Both the position numbers and the translations under genes were made by a program. DNA of 36,216 bases. It comes from Fragilariopsis cylindrus CCMP1102 (Eukaryota > Bacillariophyta > Bacillariophyceae > Bacillariales > Bacillariaceae). Shown here one piece after another: positions 22,404 through 34,600 of the stretch (positions within the stretch are counted from its first letter, which is position 1; the number at the start of each line of letters is the position of its first letter). The notes under the pieces were generated by a model. It made no database searches, was not told the DNA's origin, and worked only from the letters and a program-made list of their open reading frames with translations. The DNA lies in the NCBI GenBank assembly GCA_900095095.1, contig FMBT01000616.1, positions 1-36,216 of the forward strand, written 5' to 3'.

Positions 22404-22846
22404 ATGAAGAAGAAGATAAAGAAAACATGAAAAGGAGCATATAGATAAGATATGATGCATTATTAAATGTATTAGTCCTACATCATTAGATTGATTCAAT
22501 AGTTCGAAAATACACGATTGATAGTAAATAACAAACAGAAAAATTACAATAACTTCAATTTTCGAATTGAGTCAAATTTTCACTATAATTTAGACAAAAA
22601 ATAATGTATCTACTGTACTACAATATCAATAAGAGTAAAATACACTACTAATCATTGAGTTAATACTTGTATATTATGTCTTTTTCTTTCCTTTTTTCAA
22701 GCGGTGTGAGCGTATAATCTATATATAGGATATCTTTGATAAGCAATGGTTGCTTCTATTTTTGTGTGTGTGTGTTGCTGTTGGTTTAATTTTCGTCCTG
22801 TGCATGTTAGTTTGCATAGTACTGTTTATACATGTTGTTTATTATT
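22404..22846. other. Convergent intergenic region
   Basis: 3' flanks of the Sec14-type and glucanase genes. AT-rich, with a short TG run near 22763-22772. No gene was seen. Confidence 0.55.
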
Positions 22847-25740
22847 CTATACTTTTTCTAATTCAGTATAACCAGAATTTTCACGTTTCTTTTTATTTAC
22901 AATATAACTTCTTAATCCTAATTTATTCAGAATAAAAAATACAATCATACCAATCAATAATGGTATAAACCAACCTTGGTCTGTTGTTATTCGTCGTATA
23001 TCATACCATTGACGTAGTGGTATATTATGACGATATTCTACATCAGGACGGATTGCGCTTGGATCACTCATAACAAAATCATCATTCGCATCCCATCCCT
23101 GCCATTGATTCCAATCTAATGTACGTGGATTAGGATATTCATCAACAATCGAATAGTCATCATCAGTACGATTGTATATATCAAGACAACTGCCATATAA
23201 ACTTTCACTTGATATATTCGGTGCAGGAATTGGGGGTATCCAACCTTCCTTTAAACCTCTTAAAAAGTCCCATTCAATAAATGCACCACCTCTGTATTAT
23301 AATGCGTACAAACAGACATTTTTTGTTTTTTTTTGTTTCATTTCATGAATGACAGGTTGTGTAATGGATGGATGGAAGAGAAAGGAGAAGGGAAGAGAAA
23401 AACAATAAATATTGAAAGAAAAAAAAGATGAGATTCATCCAGTCAAAAATAAACGATTGGTGTCGAACTGAACTGAACCGAACTGAACCGAACTGAACCG
23501 AACTGAACCGAACTGAACCGAACTGAACCGAACTGAACCGAACTGAACGAATCGAGATCGGAAAGCAACGAATAGAAATAAAACAAAACAAAAAGAACTA
23601 ACTAAGAACTTACTCCATTTTAAAATTCCAGAATAACCAACCGCTAGCAATACCATTTGGTGAATCTTTCGTGATACTGTCAGCTGCCTCATATGCAATC
23701 ATTTGTGCTTGTACAAAATTACGTAAGAAATTGGATCGTTTTTTATCCACTGTTCTATTTAATAATGGTACCTGTCCATCTAACGAAATACCCTTCATTA
23801 GATTGGGTGTCAATGCTGTTGGTAATGAATCAAATGCACCGGACCATTCACCTATTAATCTTGATATACCATGGGATGGTATTGTTTTTTTTTCATCATC
23901 TTCATAACAACATTCTTTTACAGATGCTGCATCATGACGACATACGTACGCAATATGTTGTTTTGGTGTAAATGATCTACCTTGTTCAAAAAATACATGA
24001 TATGGATGACTATCAAGATATGTATTATGATGTGTTTCATTGTCAATCCAAAACGAACCATCATTGAAACGATCAGGACGGAATGTGTCACCAATAAATA
24101 TGGATGTATTGGAACCTAATATGGAACGTATATTTGTAAGGGCATCATTATAGTATTGTTTTAATACTGTTTCATTACAATCACTGAATGGTTCATTTAA
24201 TATACCAAATCCAGTAACAACATCATTTATATGATCTTTTTTAATTGCTAATGCTAAGTCAGTGATTATATCTAATGTTCTTTGTACATTTTTGGACGAT
24301 GAGGACCAACCAGAACAACTTGATTTACCTAAATAATGACCAGAATTATCAAATCCATTTTCTGATCCAGGTGCTTGTTTTGTTATTTGTGTTTTGTTCG
24401 TTCGTTTTGAGGAAGGAAATAAAATAAAAGTAGAATCGTATTAAAATATAATGAGAAAATTGTATCGTGAGAAATAAGAAGAAGAAGGAGTGAGTTGAGT
24501 TGAGTTGAGTTGAGTTGAGTGATTTCGATTTGATTCAATTCATTATAGACTGGAAAGGGAACGTTCGTTCGTTCGTCTTTGTTTTGGAATCAAATCAAAT
24601 CAAGATTCAAATCAAATCAACCCAATTCGAAAGAAAAGAATAACATCATCCAGCAACAATGATTGTAGTCATGCGTGTCGTGTCGTGTCGTGTCGTGTCG
24701 TGTCGTGTCATGTTATGTCGAGCATACACTGTATCTTTCGTTTTCATTCATTCGATCGTTCAACTCTCGTCTCGTCGACGACTCACTTGAGACAGATTTG
24801 TTTGTTTTGACGAGAGAAAAAGAAGAATGATAGATAGATAGATAAATCAATCGATTGATCAATCAACGACACGGCATCGGTACACCCGAAAATCAAAACA
24901 AACAAACAGATCCGCAGAGAAGCAAAGCAAGCGTATTTGTTTACGTATTTTTTACTGTGTACAATACTGTACAATTGTACAATATTGTACGATAGTACTG
25001 TACGTACCACCATGTAAATCAGCCCATACAATTAAATTTAATTCTCTTGCCCATTTACATGCTCGGACAAAATACTTCCATCCACCTGGTATAAATGGTT
25101 CATCATTATCATCTTCAGTAGTATTATCTTCTTCAGTTAGTCGTATCCAATATCCCATGGGTATACGTAAATGTGTTACACCATTTTTTTGTAGTGTTTC
25201 TAGGTCTTGATATGTTAAAAATGTATCCCAATGTCGTTCCATATATTTAGTGGCGGTATGAATTCCATGTATACTGTGAGAACGTAATACTTGTCCTAAT
25301 GTATATTCATCAACCGGATAATCCATACCATGTTGATTAATACCTACACCTTTATTGTTACCAATACTACTATTTGTATGTATTACATGATAATCGGTGG
25401 GTGGTTTTGCTTTTACTGCTAATACAGGTTGACATTTAGAAGTTGTATCACAAAATAAATCATTATTATTACTTTCGTTATTATCTGTGCTGATAGTACT
25501 AGTTGTGCTATTGTCGTCATGATATTTCGGTGCACCAATTTGTCCTGGATACCAACATAAACTTCCTTCTAAATGACAGGTATTGATGGCAAATAAATAC
25601 GGTGTGATAAATCGTTCTGCCATTAGCCATCCACCTATATTCACACCACGGATCCATTCTTTTTGTTTTACTTCTTCTTTGCCTTTTGACTTTGACTTTG
25701 GCTTTAGTTTTGTTCTTTCGATAACGTTACCATAATGATT
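22847..25740 (-). CDS. Membrane-anchored GH5 exo-1,3-beta-glucanase-like enzyme (at least three exons)
   Basis: Exons are 25740 (or further upstream) to 25008, 24373 to 23614, and 23291 to 22847. Junctions rebuild conserved words: LHG with APGSENGFDNSG across intron 1 (634 bp, GTACGT donor) and FWNFKME with GGAFIEWDFLRGL across intron 2 (322 bp, GTAAGT donor). Family signatures are IRGVNIGGWLMAE near the start, VTHLRIPMGYW, GFGILNEPF (acid/base Glu in NEP) and RLIGEWS (nucleophile Glu). The enzyme should hydrolyse 1,3-beta-glucans; in diatoms candidate substrates are the storage glucan chrysolaminarin and wall callose. After the catalytic domain comes a C-terminal helix (GWFIPLLIGMIVFFIL) and a basic tail, so the enzyme is membrane-anchored with its domain outside the cytosol. 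The N-terminus and signal sequence are not resolved: the frame runs upstream into an AATTTG-type repeat, and the first methionine-like start (a GTG at 25644) falls inside a conserved word. Confidence 0.88.
23461..23550. repeat. 10-bp tandem repeat inside glucanase intron 2
   Basis: About eight head-to-tail copies of the unit GAACTGAACC (with one shorter GAACT variant at the left edge). Because it is intronic it should not affect the protein, but it creates open frames on the minus strand rich in SVRF/SVQF that are not genes. Confidence 0.85.
24489..24710. repeat. Cluster of pentamer repeats in glucanase intron 1
   Basis: GAGTT units (about 24491-24520), GTTC units (about 24562-24576), AATCA units (about 24588-24622) and CGTGT units (about 24675-24710) lie in one 634-bp intron. 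Their density explains the unusual intron length for this window. Confidence 0.75.
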
Positions 25741-26864
25741 TAATTTGAATTTTGATTTGAATTTGAATTTGTGATTTTGATTTGATTTTGATTTGATTTT
25801 GATTTGAATTTGAATTTGAATTTGAATTTGAATTTTGATTGATTCTTTTCTTTCCTTTCCTTTCCTTTCCTTTCCTTTCGAATTTCTTTTGCTGCTTGTC
25901 GCTATCCCTCAAACTCACTATCTCTCTTTCTTTCTTTCTATCTCTTCCTTTCTTTCTGTTTCTTTCTGCCTCTTTCTACTGTATGACAAAGATACTGATA
26001 CTGGTGGTTGCTTGTTTTTCAAATCGAAAACGTCTTTCTTCAAATTATTATTATTACAAGAAAGAAAAGAGATTTCCGTTTATCATAAGTTCAAGTTATT
26101 AGTTATTGGCTGTCTTTCTGCTAACGTTACTAGTACCGGTACTGTCTCTTTGCTTCTGAAATTCACAAATCGAAGCGAAGTCTGAAGTGTGAAACGGAGT
26201 TGAATCGTTGCGATGACAAGGCAGGCAACAATTCATGCCATGACAGCCAACTTGAATGACGATAAAGCGTCTAGTACAGTACACTGTAACGTCGACCAAT
26301 CAGGATTGTTACGATGATGAATAGGACTTGTTTTTAAAAATTCGAAACACGCACGCACGCACGCAAAATACATTAACACGGAAAAGTACAAGTACTTCAA
26401 TCGTAACAATTTCCGTCTGCATGTCGTCACTCCTTTATTTTATGCAAAGATCTATTTTACTTATGCACGATTCGAAAACATCAACAGTATTGGGGGATCA
26501 CAATTCAATCCAAACCAAAATAAAAATGTTTGTGAAATTCGATAAGCTACTTCGTCCAGCGTATCGGTTAAAAAACTAACACGCGCAAAGCACGCTAAAA
26601 CCTTAAAATCTATTCATTCAATCGACAGGAAATTAAAAACATAAGACGATATGCTAGCATAAGAAATCACAAAAGCCAACAAGAATGAATCAATCCAGAC
26701 CCAACTTACAGCACAACAGAACTTCTATCGATTAGATTCGATTCGACGACAGATGATAATATTTAATTCACAGTCATTACCTAACGTTACACACCAGTGA
26801 AACTAAACTAGAAGTAGTTATTTTGCTATTAGATCTCCTACCGACGCCTACGGTACTGAACAAA
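25741..26864. other. Divergent intergenic region with repeats and a duplicated module
   Basis: Contains an AATTTG/ATTTTG-type repeat (about 25741-25835), TTTCC pentamers (about 25850-25880), CT-rich sequence, and copy A of the duplicated module at 26393-26483. The left part may include the unresolved first exon of the glucanase gene. No other gene is supported. Confidence 0.5.
26393..26483. repeat. Duplicated upstream module, copy A
   Basis: Shares TACTTCAATCGTAACAATTT, C/G, GTCTGCATGTC, then CACTCCTTTAT, AAAGATCT and TTCGAAAA with copy B at 27993-28080, in the same orientation and order. It lies about 470 bp upstream of the start at 26865. GC-rich ACGC repeats lie beside both copies, and AATCAATCCAGA follows both at a distance. 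Confidence 0.75.
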
Positions 26865-27548
26865 ATGTTTTCCCAACGATATTATGTCCTACGTTTTGCT
26901 ACTGCCTGTTGTCTCATGCTAGTAGTACATAATAAGTCGACGCACAGCTTCGTACCGGTAGTAGTACAACAAACATCAGGTCCATCATCTTATCCCACTA
27001 CTACTAGACTCCTGATGGTATCGACGATGAGTAGTACTAGTATGCCAGAAGTGGTGGAAATCTCCGGATGCGATGATACACTGTGGAATAGCATCCCCTA
27101 TGGTGCACAACGAGATTTAGAACGATTTTGTCGATTGGCAACGGACGAAAGTTATGAATTTGTACAAACAAAAGAATTTCCTATTTCACCCTTGGAATTA
27201 GCAAAGAATCGAGTTGACACAATGAAAGATATTAATCGCTTTGTGGTGAAAAAGAACAAGAAGAATGATGAGAACGATGATGATGATGATGCTGATGATG
27301 CTTCTCCTGTTGTTCCACCTTTTGAAGATTTGGCATGGAATAATGGTGTCAAATCGTGGGAATTAAATAATTTAGCAGAAAAAGAAATGGCACTAGCAAA
27401 AGTAAAAGCCGACAAGAAAGCCGCTATCAAAGAAGCTGCAAAGGTTGAGGCTGCTGCAAAATTGGCAAAAGAGGTAGAAGCAGAAGCAGATGCAGAGATG
27501 GCTGATGGTATGGAAAATGACGATGATGATGATGATGCATTCCAGTAA
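26865..27548 (+). CDS. Small protein with plastid-type bipartite leader, function unknown
   Basis: Intact frame of 227 residues from ATG 26865; the frame is open 42 bases further upstream but only from a TTG. The leader has a hydrophobic signal (about residues 8-20, YVLRFATACCLMLVV) followed by THSFVPVV and a Ser/Thr-rich stretch, fitting the diatom signal-plus-transit pattern with Phe at the cleavage point. Plastid import is therefore likely. The mature part (PEVVEISGCDDTLWNSIPYG, then AQRDLERFCRLATDESYEFV) does not resemble a family I can name. The C-terminal third is an Ala/Lys/Glu-rich helix, possibly a coiled coil, flanked by Asp runs encoded by GAT repeats. No catalytic motif is visible. 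Confidence 0.7.
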   Translation: MFSQRYYVLRFATACCLMLVVHNKSTHSFVPVVVQQTSGPSSYPTTTRLLMVSTMSSTSMPEVVEISGCDDTLWNSIPYGAQRDLERFCRLATDESYEFVQTKEFPISPLELAKNRVDTMKDINRFVVKKNKKNDENDDDDDADDASPVVPPFEDLAWNNGVKSWELNNLAEKEMALAKVKADKKAAIKEAAKVEAAAKLAKEVEAEADAEMADGMENDDDDDDAFQ

Positions 27549-27630
27549 TAAACAAAAGAATCAATTGATGTCGTGTCGTGTCGTGTCGTGTCCACCGTAT
27601 TTGTATTTGAATTTACGAAGAAATGTAGTA

Positions 27631-27667
<37 letters not shown>

Positions 27668-28499
27668 ATTTCAATAAAAGAAGGATAGTACAATGATTAC
27701 GGATAATGATACATTATATCTAATTATTGTTATTAATTACTACTACTACTACTACTACTGCTATTACTGTAATACAATCAAATACAATCGACACAATATC
27801 TATCTACCTGTCATGTGTAGCCTTGATTATTTCAACGCTTCTTTTGGTGTTTTTCTATGATTGTGTGTAAATTCCGACAGTTTCGTCAATATGTGCTCAA
27901 TGCATGGAGAAGATTTTTCATAAATGAAGACAATACAATTGTACTTCCATTCCATCCTACAATCTATTCTACTTCACGGAGAAGTAGCTTATTACTTCAA
28001 TCGTAACAATTTCGGTCTGCATGTCACTCCTTTATATGAAACAAGAAAGATCTGTTTTAAGCACGTTTCGAAAATCTTCACATCATGCATGACGCACATC
28101 AACACAGCGCACGCGCAAAAACAACACAAACTTCTTGCCTTTAAACGCACGCGACATATTCATTGATAGATCACACATCGGATGACGTGACAGCAAAAAA
28201 GCAAGCGAAAAATTCAAAAATAGAAGAAGAATGAATGAATGAATCGACACCAATCATCATCGCAACTTTACACGCGGCGTATGTGAATCAATCCAGAATC
28301 AATCAATCATCGATACATACATGCATGATCATCTTCTTTTCTTCTTCGCGGTTTTGAAAGAAAATGGAATTGGAATGAGGAAATGTGCGTAAATCGAAGG
28401 TAAAATAAAAGGCAATTAAATCAAACCAGATCGAATCAAATCAGATCAAATCATACATTCATCATCCCACTAAAAAATAAGATTAATAATCAGTATTAT
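27549..28499. other. Intergenic region upstream of the patatin gene
   Basis: Holds a GTCGT pentamer repeat (about 27569-27592), a (TA)n run (about 27635-27662), a TAC triplet run (about 27739-27760) and copy B of the duplicated module. A TGACGTGA element lies at about 28183. No gene was seen. Confidence 0.5.
27993..28080. repeat. Duplicated upstream module, copy B
   Basis: Second copy of the module at 26393-26483, starting with TACTTCAATCGTAACAATTT. It lies about 510 bp upstream of the patatin start at 28500, almost the same distance as copy A from its gene. Both downstream genes have leader sequences of the plastid type. Confidence 0.75.
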
Positions 28500-31151
28500 A
28501 TGGATCGCCCTTATCTTCGACGTCAACGTCAACGTCGTCGCGATGATGATGATGTCTCTGAGAAGATGAAAACTTGTTGTTCACGTATACTTTTTCATTA
28601 TTTAGCAATGGCAGCTATTTATAATACCTTTAGAACCGTGGATGGATTTCATTCACCAACAACAACAATTGTTGTTGTTAGCAATAAAACAACAAATCGC
28701 AACAACAGGAACAGGAACAACAGGAACAGAATTAATATTCCAACGATGACGACAAGAATAAAACGAAATATGCCTTGTTCTTCTTCAACATCTTCGTCAT
28801 CATCTCCTTCTTCTTCCTCCTCATGTTTACATGTTCTTTCTAATCCCAGTCGTCATCATCGGACGACCGACAATGACAACAATAAGATTGGTATCGTTGA
28901 CAACTACCTATCAAATATCAACACAAATCCATTAATGATGGATTTGCCACCAACATCAGCAGAAGAAATGATGAACAATCAAAAGAACACCAACAACATT
29001 AAATATGGCAATAGGCCTCTGATAACAACAGCATCAATAGTACAACAACAACCACCAACATCAGCTGTCAAACCGTTGCCGCCGCTAGTAGATCCATCAT
29101 TATTATTATCTATTGATGATGCTATTACATCTCATGAGGGGGCGGCTTTAATAAGTTCATTGTTTCGAAGTAGACAAAGAATAAATGGCGAGATATTATT
29201 TCCCTCTCCGTCGTCAATAATACGACCAACAACATCCACAACATCTTCTCGTTTGATAACAAAACTGAATAGTCCAAAACAATTGAAATTGAAATTAAAA
29301 CGACGTACGACGACAACAATCCTAAAAGAATTATTCAAAAAAGAAAAGAAATCACCACCATTAGAATTAACAACAGTGGAAGAATTGGATCGTTATTGGC
29401 CAGAACATATTGATGATAATGATATTGGTCCATATACTGAACCAATTGATTATAATCGTTTACTGAAAGGTATATCTGTAAAGGGTGATACACAAATTAT
29501 TGGTAGTAGTAATCATACTGATTTTATACATCCTGTATTAAAATTAATGTATGAAAGAAAGAAACTTCAAGAAGAAGAAAACGTTTCTTTTTCTTCTGAA
29601 AAAACAAAAACAGCAAACAATGAAAAGATTGCATTAGTTGTAGAAGGTGGTGGAATGAGAGGTTGTGTGAGTGCTGGGATGGTATGTGCAATACATTTTT
29701 TAGGTCTGGATGATACTATTGATATTGTATATGGTAGTTCAGCTGGTGCTGTTATTGCTGCCTATTTTGTATCCAAACAATTGCCATATTATGGTCCAGA
29801 AGTATATTATGATTCATTAACAACATTATCGTCATCATCAAGTTCATCAAGTTCAAGTTCAAGTACGTCATTATCGTCATCATCGAGTACAACATCGAGT
29901 AAAAAAAGAATAGCAACAAAACGAAAACAAAAATCAAGATCAAGATCGAGTAAACGTAATAGTAATAATGTGATTGATCAATATGAAAATAATTATTTTA
30001 TGGATTATAAACGAATAACAAGATCAATGGGATTAGGATTATGTGATCCACGTTTGTTAAAGGATGTAATAAAACGACCAATACAGGGTAAGCCAATGAT
30101 GAATTTACAATATATGTTTACAAATGTTATGCAGGATATTAAAAAAATTGACTTTGATACATTTAATAAAAGACAATCCATACAACCACTTAAGGTTGTA
30201 TCAACTAGTTTAATAAGTGAACAACCTGTTGTGTTGTCTAAAGAAAATGGTCATTTCAATTCTATACAAGATTTATGTAATTCATTACATGCCAGTTGCT
30301 TATTACCAGGTATTGCTGGTCCAGTAATGAATGTATTAAAAGATCCTCCCACAAAAGATAATAATAATGAACAACAACAACCGCTACCAACGTTTGTATT
30401 ACGGAATAATAATAATCAAAATAATGATAAAGTAATAATGATACAAAAAAAAATGAAAATATTAATCTATTATATGAGCCATTAGGTGATGCAATGTTTT
30501 CAGAACCAATCCCGTATGATATTGCAGAAAAGGATGGTAACGCAACACATATACTGGTCATCCGTTCATCACCAGATGGAACAAATTTAATTGCTTCTGA
30601 TACAATCATTAAATGGATGGGTTCATTAATATATAAACGATACTTTTTAAAGAAAAACAATCTACCAAATATGTATCAACGATTACAAAAACAACAAAAA
30701 CATCAACGTATATATGCAAAAATATATTAGAATTAAATGAATATGCATCATCATCACCACCAAAAGAATCAAAATCGGAATCAAATTCGAATTCGAATTC
30801 GAATTCGAATAGTAAACAAAAACCATCCGTAATGACAATAGCATTATCACCAAATACAACAGAAGTATCACATTTAGAAACATCAAGAGAAGGAATATTT
30901 ACGGGTGTACGACAAGGATTTGCACGCGCATATGATGCTCTTGTTGAGATCCATTAAAGCGTGGTAATGGTGCTAAAATGGCACTACAATATTTTCCTGA
31001 TGAAATATTAGATTATAATCCAAATGACATTAAGAATACTAACGATCCTGATTCTTCTCATTATTCAAATCAGCATTTGAGCTATATATTGAATCTACAG
31101 GTATCCAAACCAAAAACGTGGCAGCAACAGGAGGATGAAATCAAAAAATAA
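28500..31151 (+). CDS. Patatin-like phospholipase / acyl hydrolase, frame-interrupted
   Basis: The main frame encodes a patatin domain. It has the oxyanion motif EGGGMRG (about residue 382), the nucleophile elbow GSSAG with Ser codon at 29739-29741, and, after one frame offset, the dyad Asp in GDAM (Asp codon 30488-30490). Patatins hydrolyse acyl chains from glycerolipids. Residues 1-380 are largely polar and low complexity. An internal Met (residue 23) begins a hydrophobic leader (LFHYLAMAAIYNTF) followed by VDGFHSP and a Thr-rich stretch, compatible with plastid targeting. A long Ser/Lys insert lies after the Ser elbow (about 29830-29970). Minus-one offsets occur at the A9 run (about 30447), near 30720, and near 30948 (GAGATCCA). 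Bridging them gives VMTIALSPNTTEV, GIFTGVRQGFARAYDALVE and a final Gln/Glu-rich tail to TAA 31149-31151. All offsets have the same sign, so missing bases are more likely than decay. Confidence 0.78.
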
Positions 31152-31645
31152 AAAGAAAAAAACAGAAACAACGACAAGTGAGTTCCGAAAGACTAAAACG
31201 TAGTATAATACGTTACTACGATCAGTGTACGAATAAACGATGATACACGATAAGTAAGTAAAAGAGAAAAGAATATACAATAGAGAAAAGAAAAACACTA
31301 GCTATCTGGCTAGCAATACAATACAATACAGTACTGATATCAATAGTGGTAATAAAATTATAACTTTCATATTAACTGATATATGTACCGTGCCGTAACT
31401 AGTAACTATTGCGTTGTGTCTAGAAGTTGGAGCTGTACTTGGTGACTCACTTGGACAAGAACTAGGTAAGGACTTGGAGCTATACTAGGGAAATATGATC
31501 CTCTAGGGACAAAAACTTGCGGCTTCTGCGGGCGTATCTTCTTGAATGATGTTGTCGCATTCTTCAATGCAGGAATCTTCCGTCAGGCACGCACCGGCTG
31601 CAAAAGCCATAGGAAGAACACTTGCAAGAGTTTTTGCCGGTGCAA
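31152..31645. other. Convergent intergenic region with orphan Pro-Ser repeat fragment
   Basis: Most is AT-rich 3' flank. At about 31428-31510 the minus strand again reads like the Pro-Ser stalk of the next gene (words GSYFPSIAPS and SCPSESP in broken frames), although it lies beyond that gene's stop codon. Between 31510 and 31645 the minus strand encodes a plausible Cys-containing continuation in a minus-one frame. Confidence 0.5.
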
Positions 31646-34600
31646 CTACCCGGCTGCAGAGGAGAAAGTAGATTTGGTTCCCCAACATGAACCCTCACCA
31701 GTACAAGAACCAGCACCGATGACACCACCAGCCTTGTAGCAGGAACCCTCGCCAGTACAAGAACCAGCAGCGATGCCACCAGTAGCCCTGTAGCAGGCTC
31801 CTTTCTTGGTGCAAGAATCGGCGCCGATGGAACCTTCAATCACTCCAACACAGGCATCCTCGCCAAGACACGAACGAGTCCCAACCAAGATGGCTAAACA
31901 ATGGCAGTTTGTGCCTGGACCAACGCAACTTATGGCGCCAATACTAGCAGTAGTTCCAAGGTTTCTACAGGGGTCAGCACCATTGCACGCACCGGCTCCG
32001 ATCGTGCCTGCCGACTCTCCACAGGGTGAGTCGCCAGAAAATAGGCCAACACAACTACCGGCCCCTATTGTTGCAACAGCACCAATACAAGCGTTTTCAC
32101 CAAGGCAAGCATCTGCGCCAATAGCGGCAGCGGCAGCAGTTTGGCAGGCGTTTTCACCAAGACAAGAATTTGCGCCAATTGAAGCAGAAGGCATATGTTG
32201 GCAGGCGTTTTCACCAACACAGGCGTCGGCCCCAATGAGGCCATTCGAGAAGTCACAGGCATTTACACCAGTGCAACTATTTGCGCCAATAGTTGCAGTA
32301 GAGCAGAAGCAGGAATCATCTACTCCACAGGCACTGACACCAATAGTAGGAAGTCCGACACTATTGCATTCTAGAACATCAGCCTTATCAGCCTTGACTT
32401 CACTAGGTGGTCCACTCAGCGCTGAGCTTGGTGATGATGAAGGCTTGCTGCTTGGTGAATCGGAAGGACTTCTAGATGGCGACAAACTAGGTGAGGAACT
32501 CGGACCTCCACTTGGTGACGAACTTGGTGTTAAAGTCGGGCTAGAGGACGGTGAGGTAGTTGGAGTTGCGGTGGGAGTTGCAGAAGGCGAGGAAGTTGGA
32601 CTCGTACTAGGTTTGGTACTGTCAGTAGGAGACTCGGATGGTGCAGAACTTGGGAAGTAACTTCCACTAGGAGCAGCTGATGGTTCTCCACATTCGACAC
32701 TGACAGTTTCACAGGGAATTTCTACTCCGTATGCACAGAATTTGTAGTCACCACCCATTTCGGACAAATTATCAACATTACAGGCATCACATTGATCTGC
32801 TTCGAATTCTGCATCCATATACACGACGACAGTTACACTAGCAAATCCTTCAATACATTCACCTTTAACATCTTCAGAATCTCCAAAAATGACATTGCTC
32901 TTAATGATACAAGAATCCATACCGGCTTCGATGGCAAGGCCTGCTTCTTCTGGTATCCAATTTTGGGTAACAGTGAAGTCAACCGTATTGTTGGCAAAGT
33001 TTTGGTTGTTGATTACGATAGCATTCGCGGGCATTGGGATAGTTTCCATTTCATCTCCACCGGTTGTCATACAAACAGACTCGATAATCTTGGGCTCTGC
33101 AGGCATGTAACAATCGGTAGGCATCATAGACTGAGTTGGGTTGTTGGTAGGAGATTCAGAAGGAGAGGCACTTGGGCTGCTACTGGGTCCCCTACTTGGC
33201 AAGGAGCTCGGCAAAGTGAATGGAGATCCGCTAGGACTTGCACTAGGACCAGAAGTTGGACTAGATGAGGGTGCAGAGCTGGGAGAGCTCGTTGGACCAC
33301 CAGATGGTGCCGCACTTGGACTAGAGGTCGGACCACCAGTTGGTGCAGCAGTAGGCAAATCACTTGGAGAAGCGCTGGGCGACAATGTAGGTTTGCTGCT
33401 TGGTGATTCAGAGGGATTGGCCGTTGGGCCTCCCGTTGGACTGGTAGACGGACTAGCACTGGGACTTGCAGATGGCGCTGGACTCTTTGTTGGGCTATCA
33501 GATGGAGCAGAACTAGGGAAATACGATCCGCTAGGGGCTTCACTAGGTGATCCACTTGGCGCTGAGCTTGGTGATGATGAAGGCTTGCTGCTTGGTGATA
33601 CAGAAGGACTGCTAGATGGCAACAAGCTAGGTGAGGAACTCGGACCTCCGCTTGGACTTGCTGAAGGCACGTAACTTGGACCTCCACTTGGACCTGCAGA
33701 AGGTGAAGCACTTGGAGATCCGCTTGGAGATCCAGACAGTGAGGAACTGGGTCCACCACTTGGTACACCACTTGGTACACCACTAGGAGCAGAACTTGGA
33801 ACAGAACTTGGTGAAGCGCTTGGACTCGAACTAGGAGAGGAACTTGGAATCGAAGTTGGAACTGTACTTGGTGACTCACTTGGACTAGAACTAGGTGAGG
33901 CACTTGGAGCATGACTATTTGTAGGCGTATTACTTGGAGCTGAACTAGGGAAATAGGATCCACTAGGAGCTTCACTAGGTGATTCACTCGGTGCTGAGCT
34001 TGGTGATGATGAAGGCTTGCTGCTTGGTGATATAGAAGGACTGCTAGATGGCAACAAACTAGGTGGGGAACTCGGACCTCTGCTTGGACTTGCTGAGGGC
34101 ACGTAACTTGGACCTCCACTTGGACTTGCTGAAGGCATGTAACTTGGACCTCCACTTGGACTTGCAGAAGGTGAAGCACTTGGAGATCCACTTGGAGGTC
34201 CAGAAGGTGAGGAACTAGGTCCGCCACTTGGTACACCACTTGGTACACCACTGGGAGCAGAACTTGGTACACCACTTGGTACACCACTAGGAGCAGAACT
34301 TGAAATAGAACTTGGAACAGAACTTGGAACAGAACTAGGTGATGCGCTTGGACTCGAACTAGGAGAGGAACTTGGAATCAAAGTTGGAACTGTACTTGGT
34401 GACTCACTTGGACTAGCACTAGGTGAGGCACTTGGAGAATGACTATTTGTAGGTGTATTACTTGGAGCTGAACTAGGAAAATATGATCCGCTAGGGGCTT
34501 CACTAGGTGATTCACTCGGCGCTGGGCTTGGTGATGATGAAGGCTTGCTGCTTGGTGATACAGAAGGACTGCTAGATGGCAACAAGCTAGGCATGTAACT

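Noticed and set aside
23343-23698. Minus-strand frames rich in SVRFSSVQFG
   Set aside because: They are translations of the 10-bp intronic tandem repeat.
25727-25918. Minus-strand ORF starting at a GTG as the N-terminus of the glucanase
   Set aside because: It is in a different frame from the conserved YGNVIER...WIRGVNIGGW text, starts at GTG, and is mostly microsatellite.
27152-27595. Antisense Ser/Ala-rich frame of 147 residues
   Set aside because: It is the complement of the Asp/Lys/Ala-rich coding part of the gene at 26865; no start context or domain.
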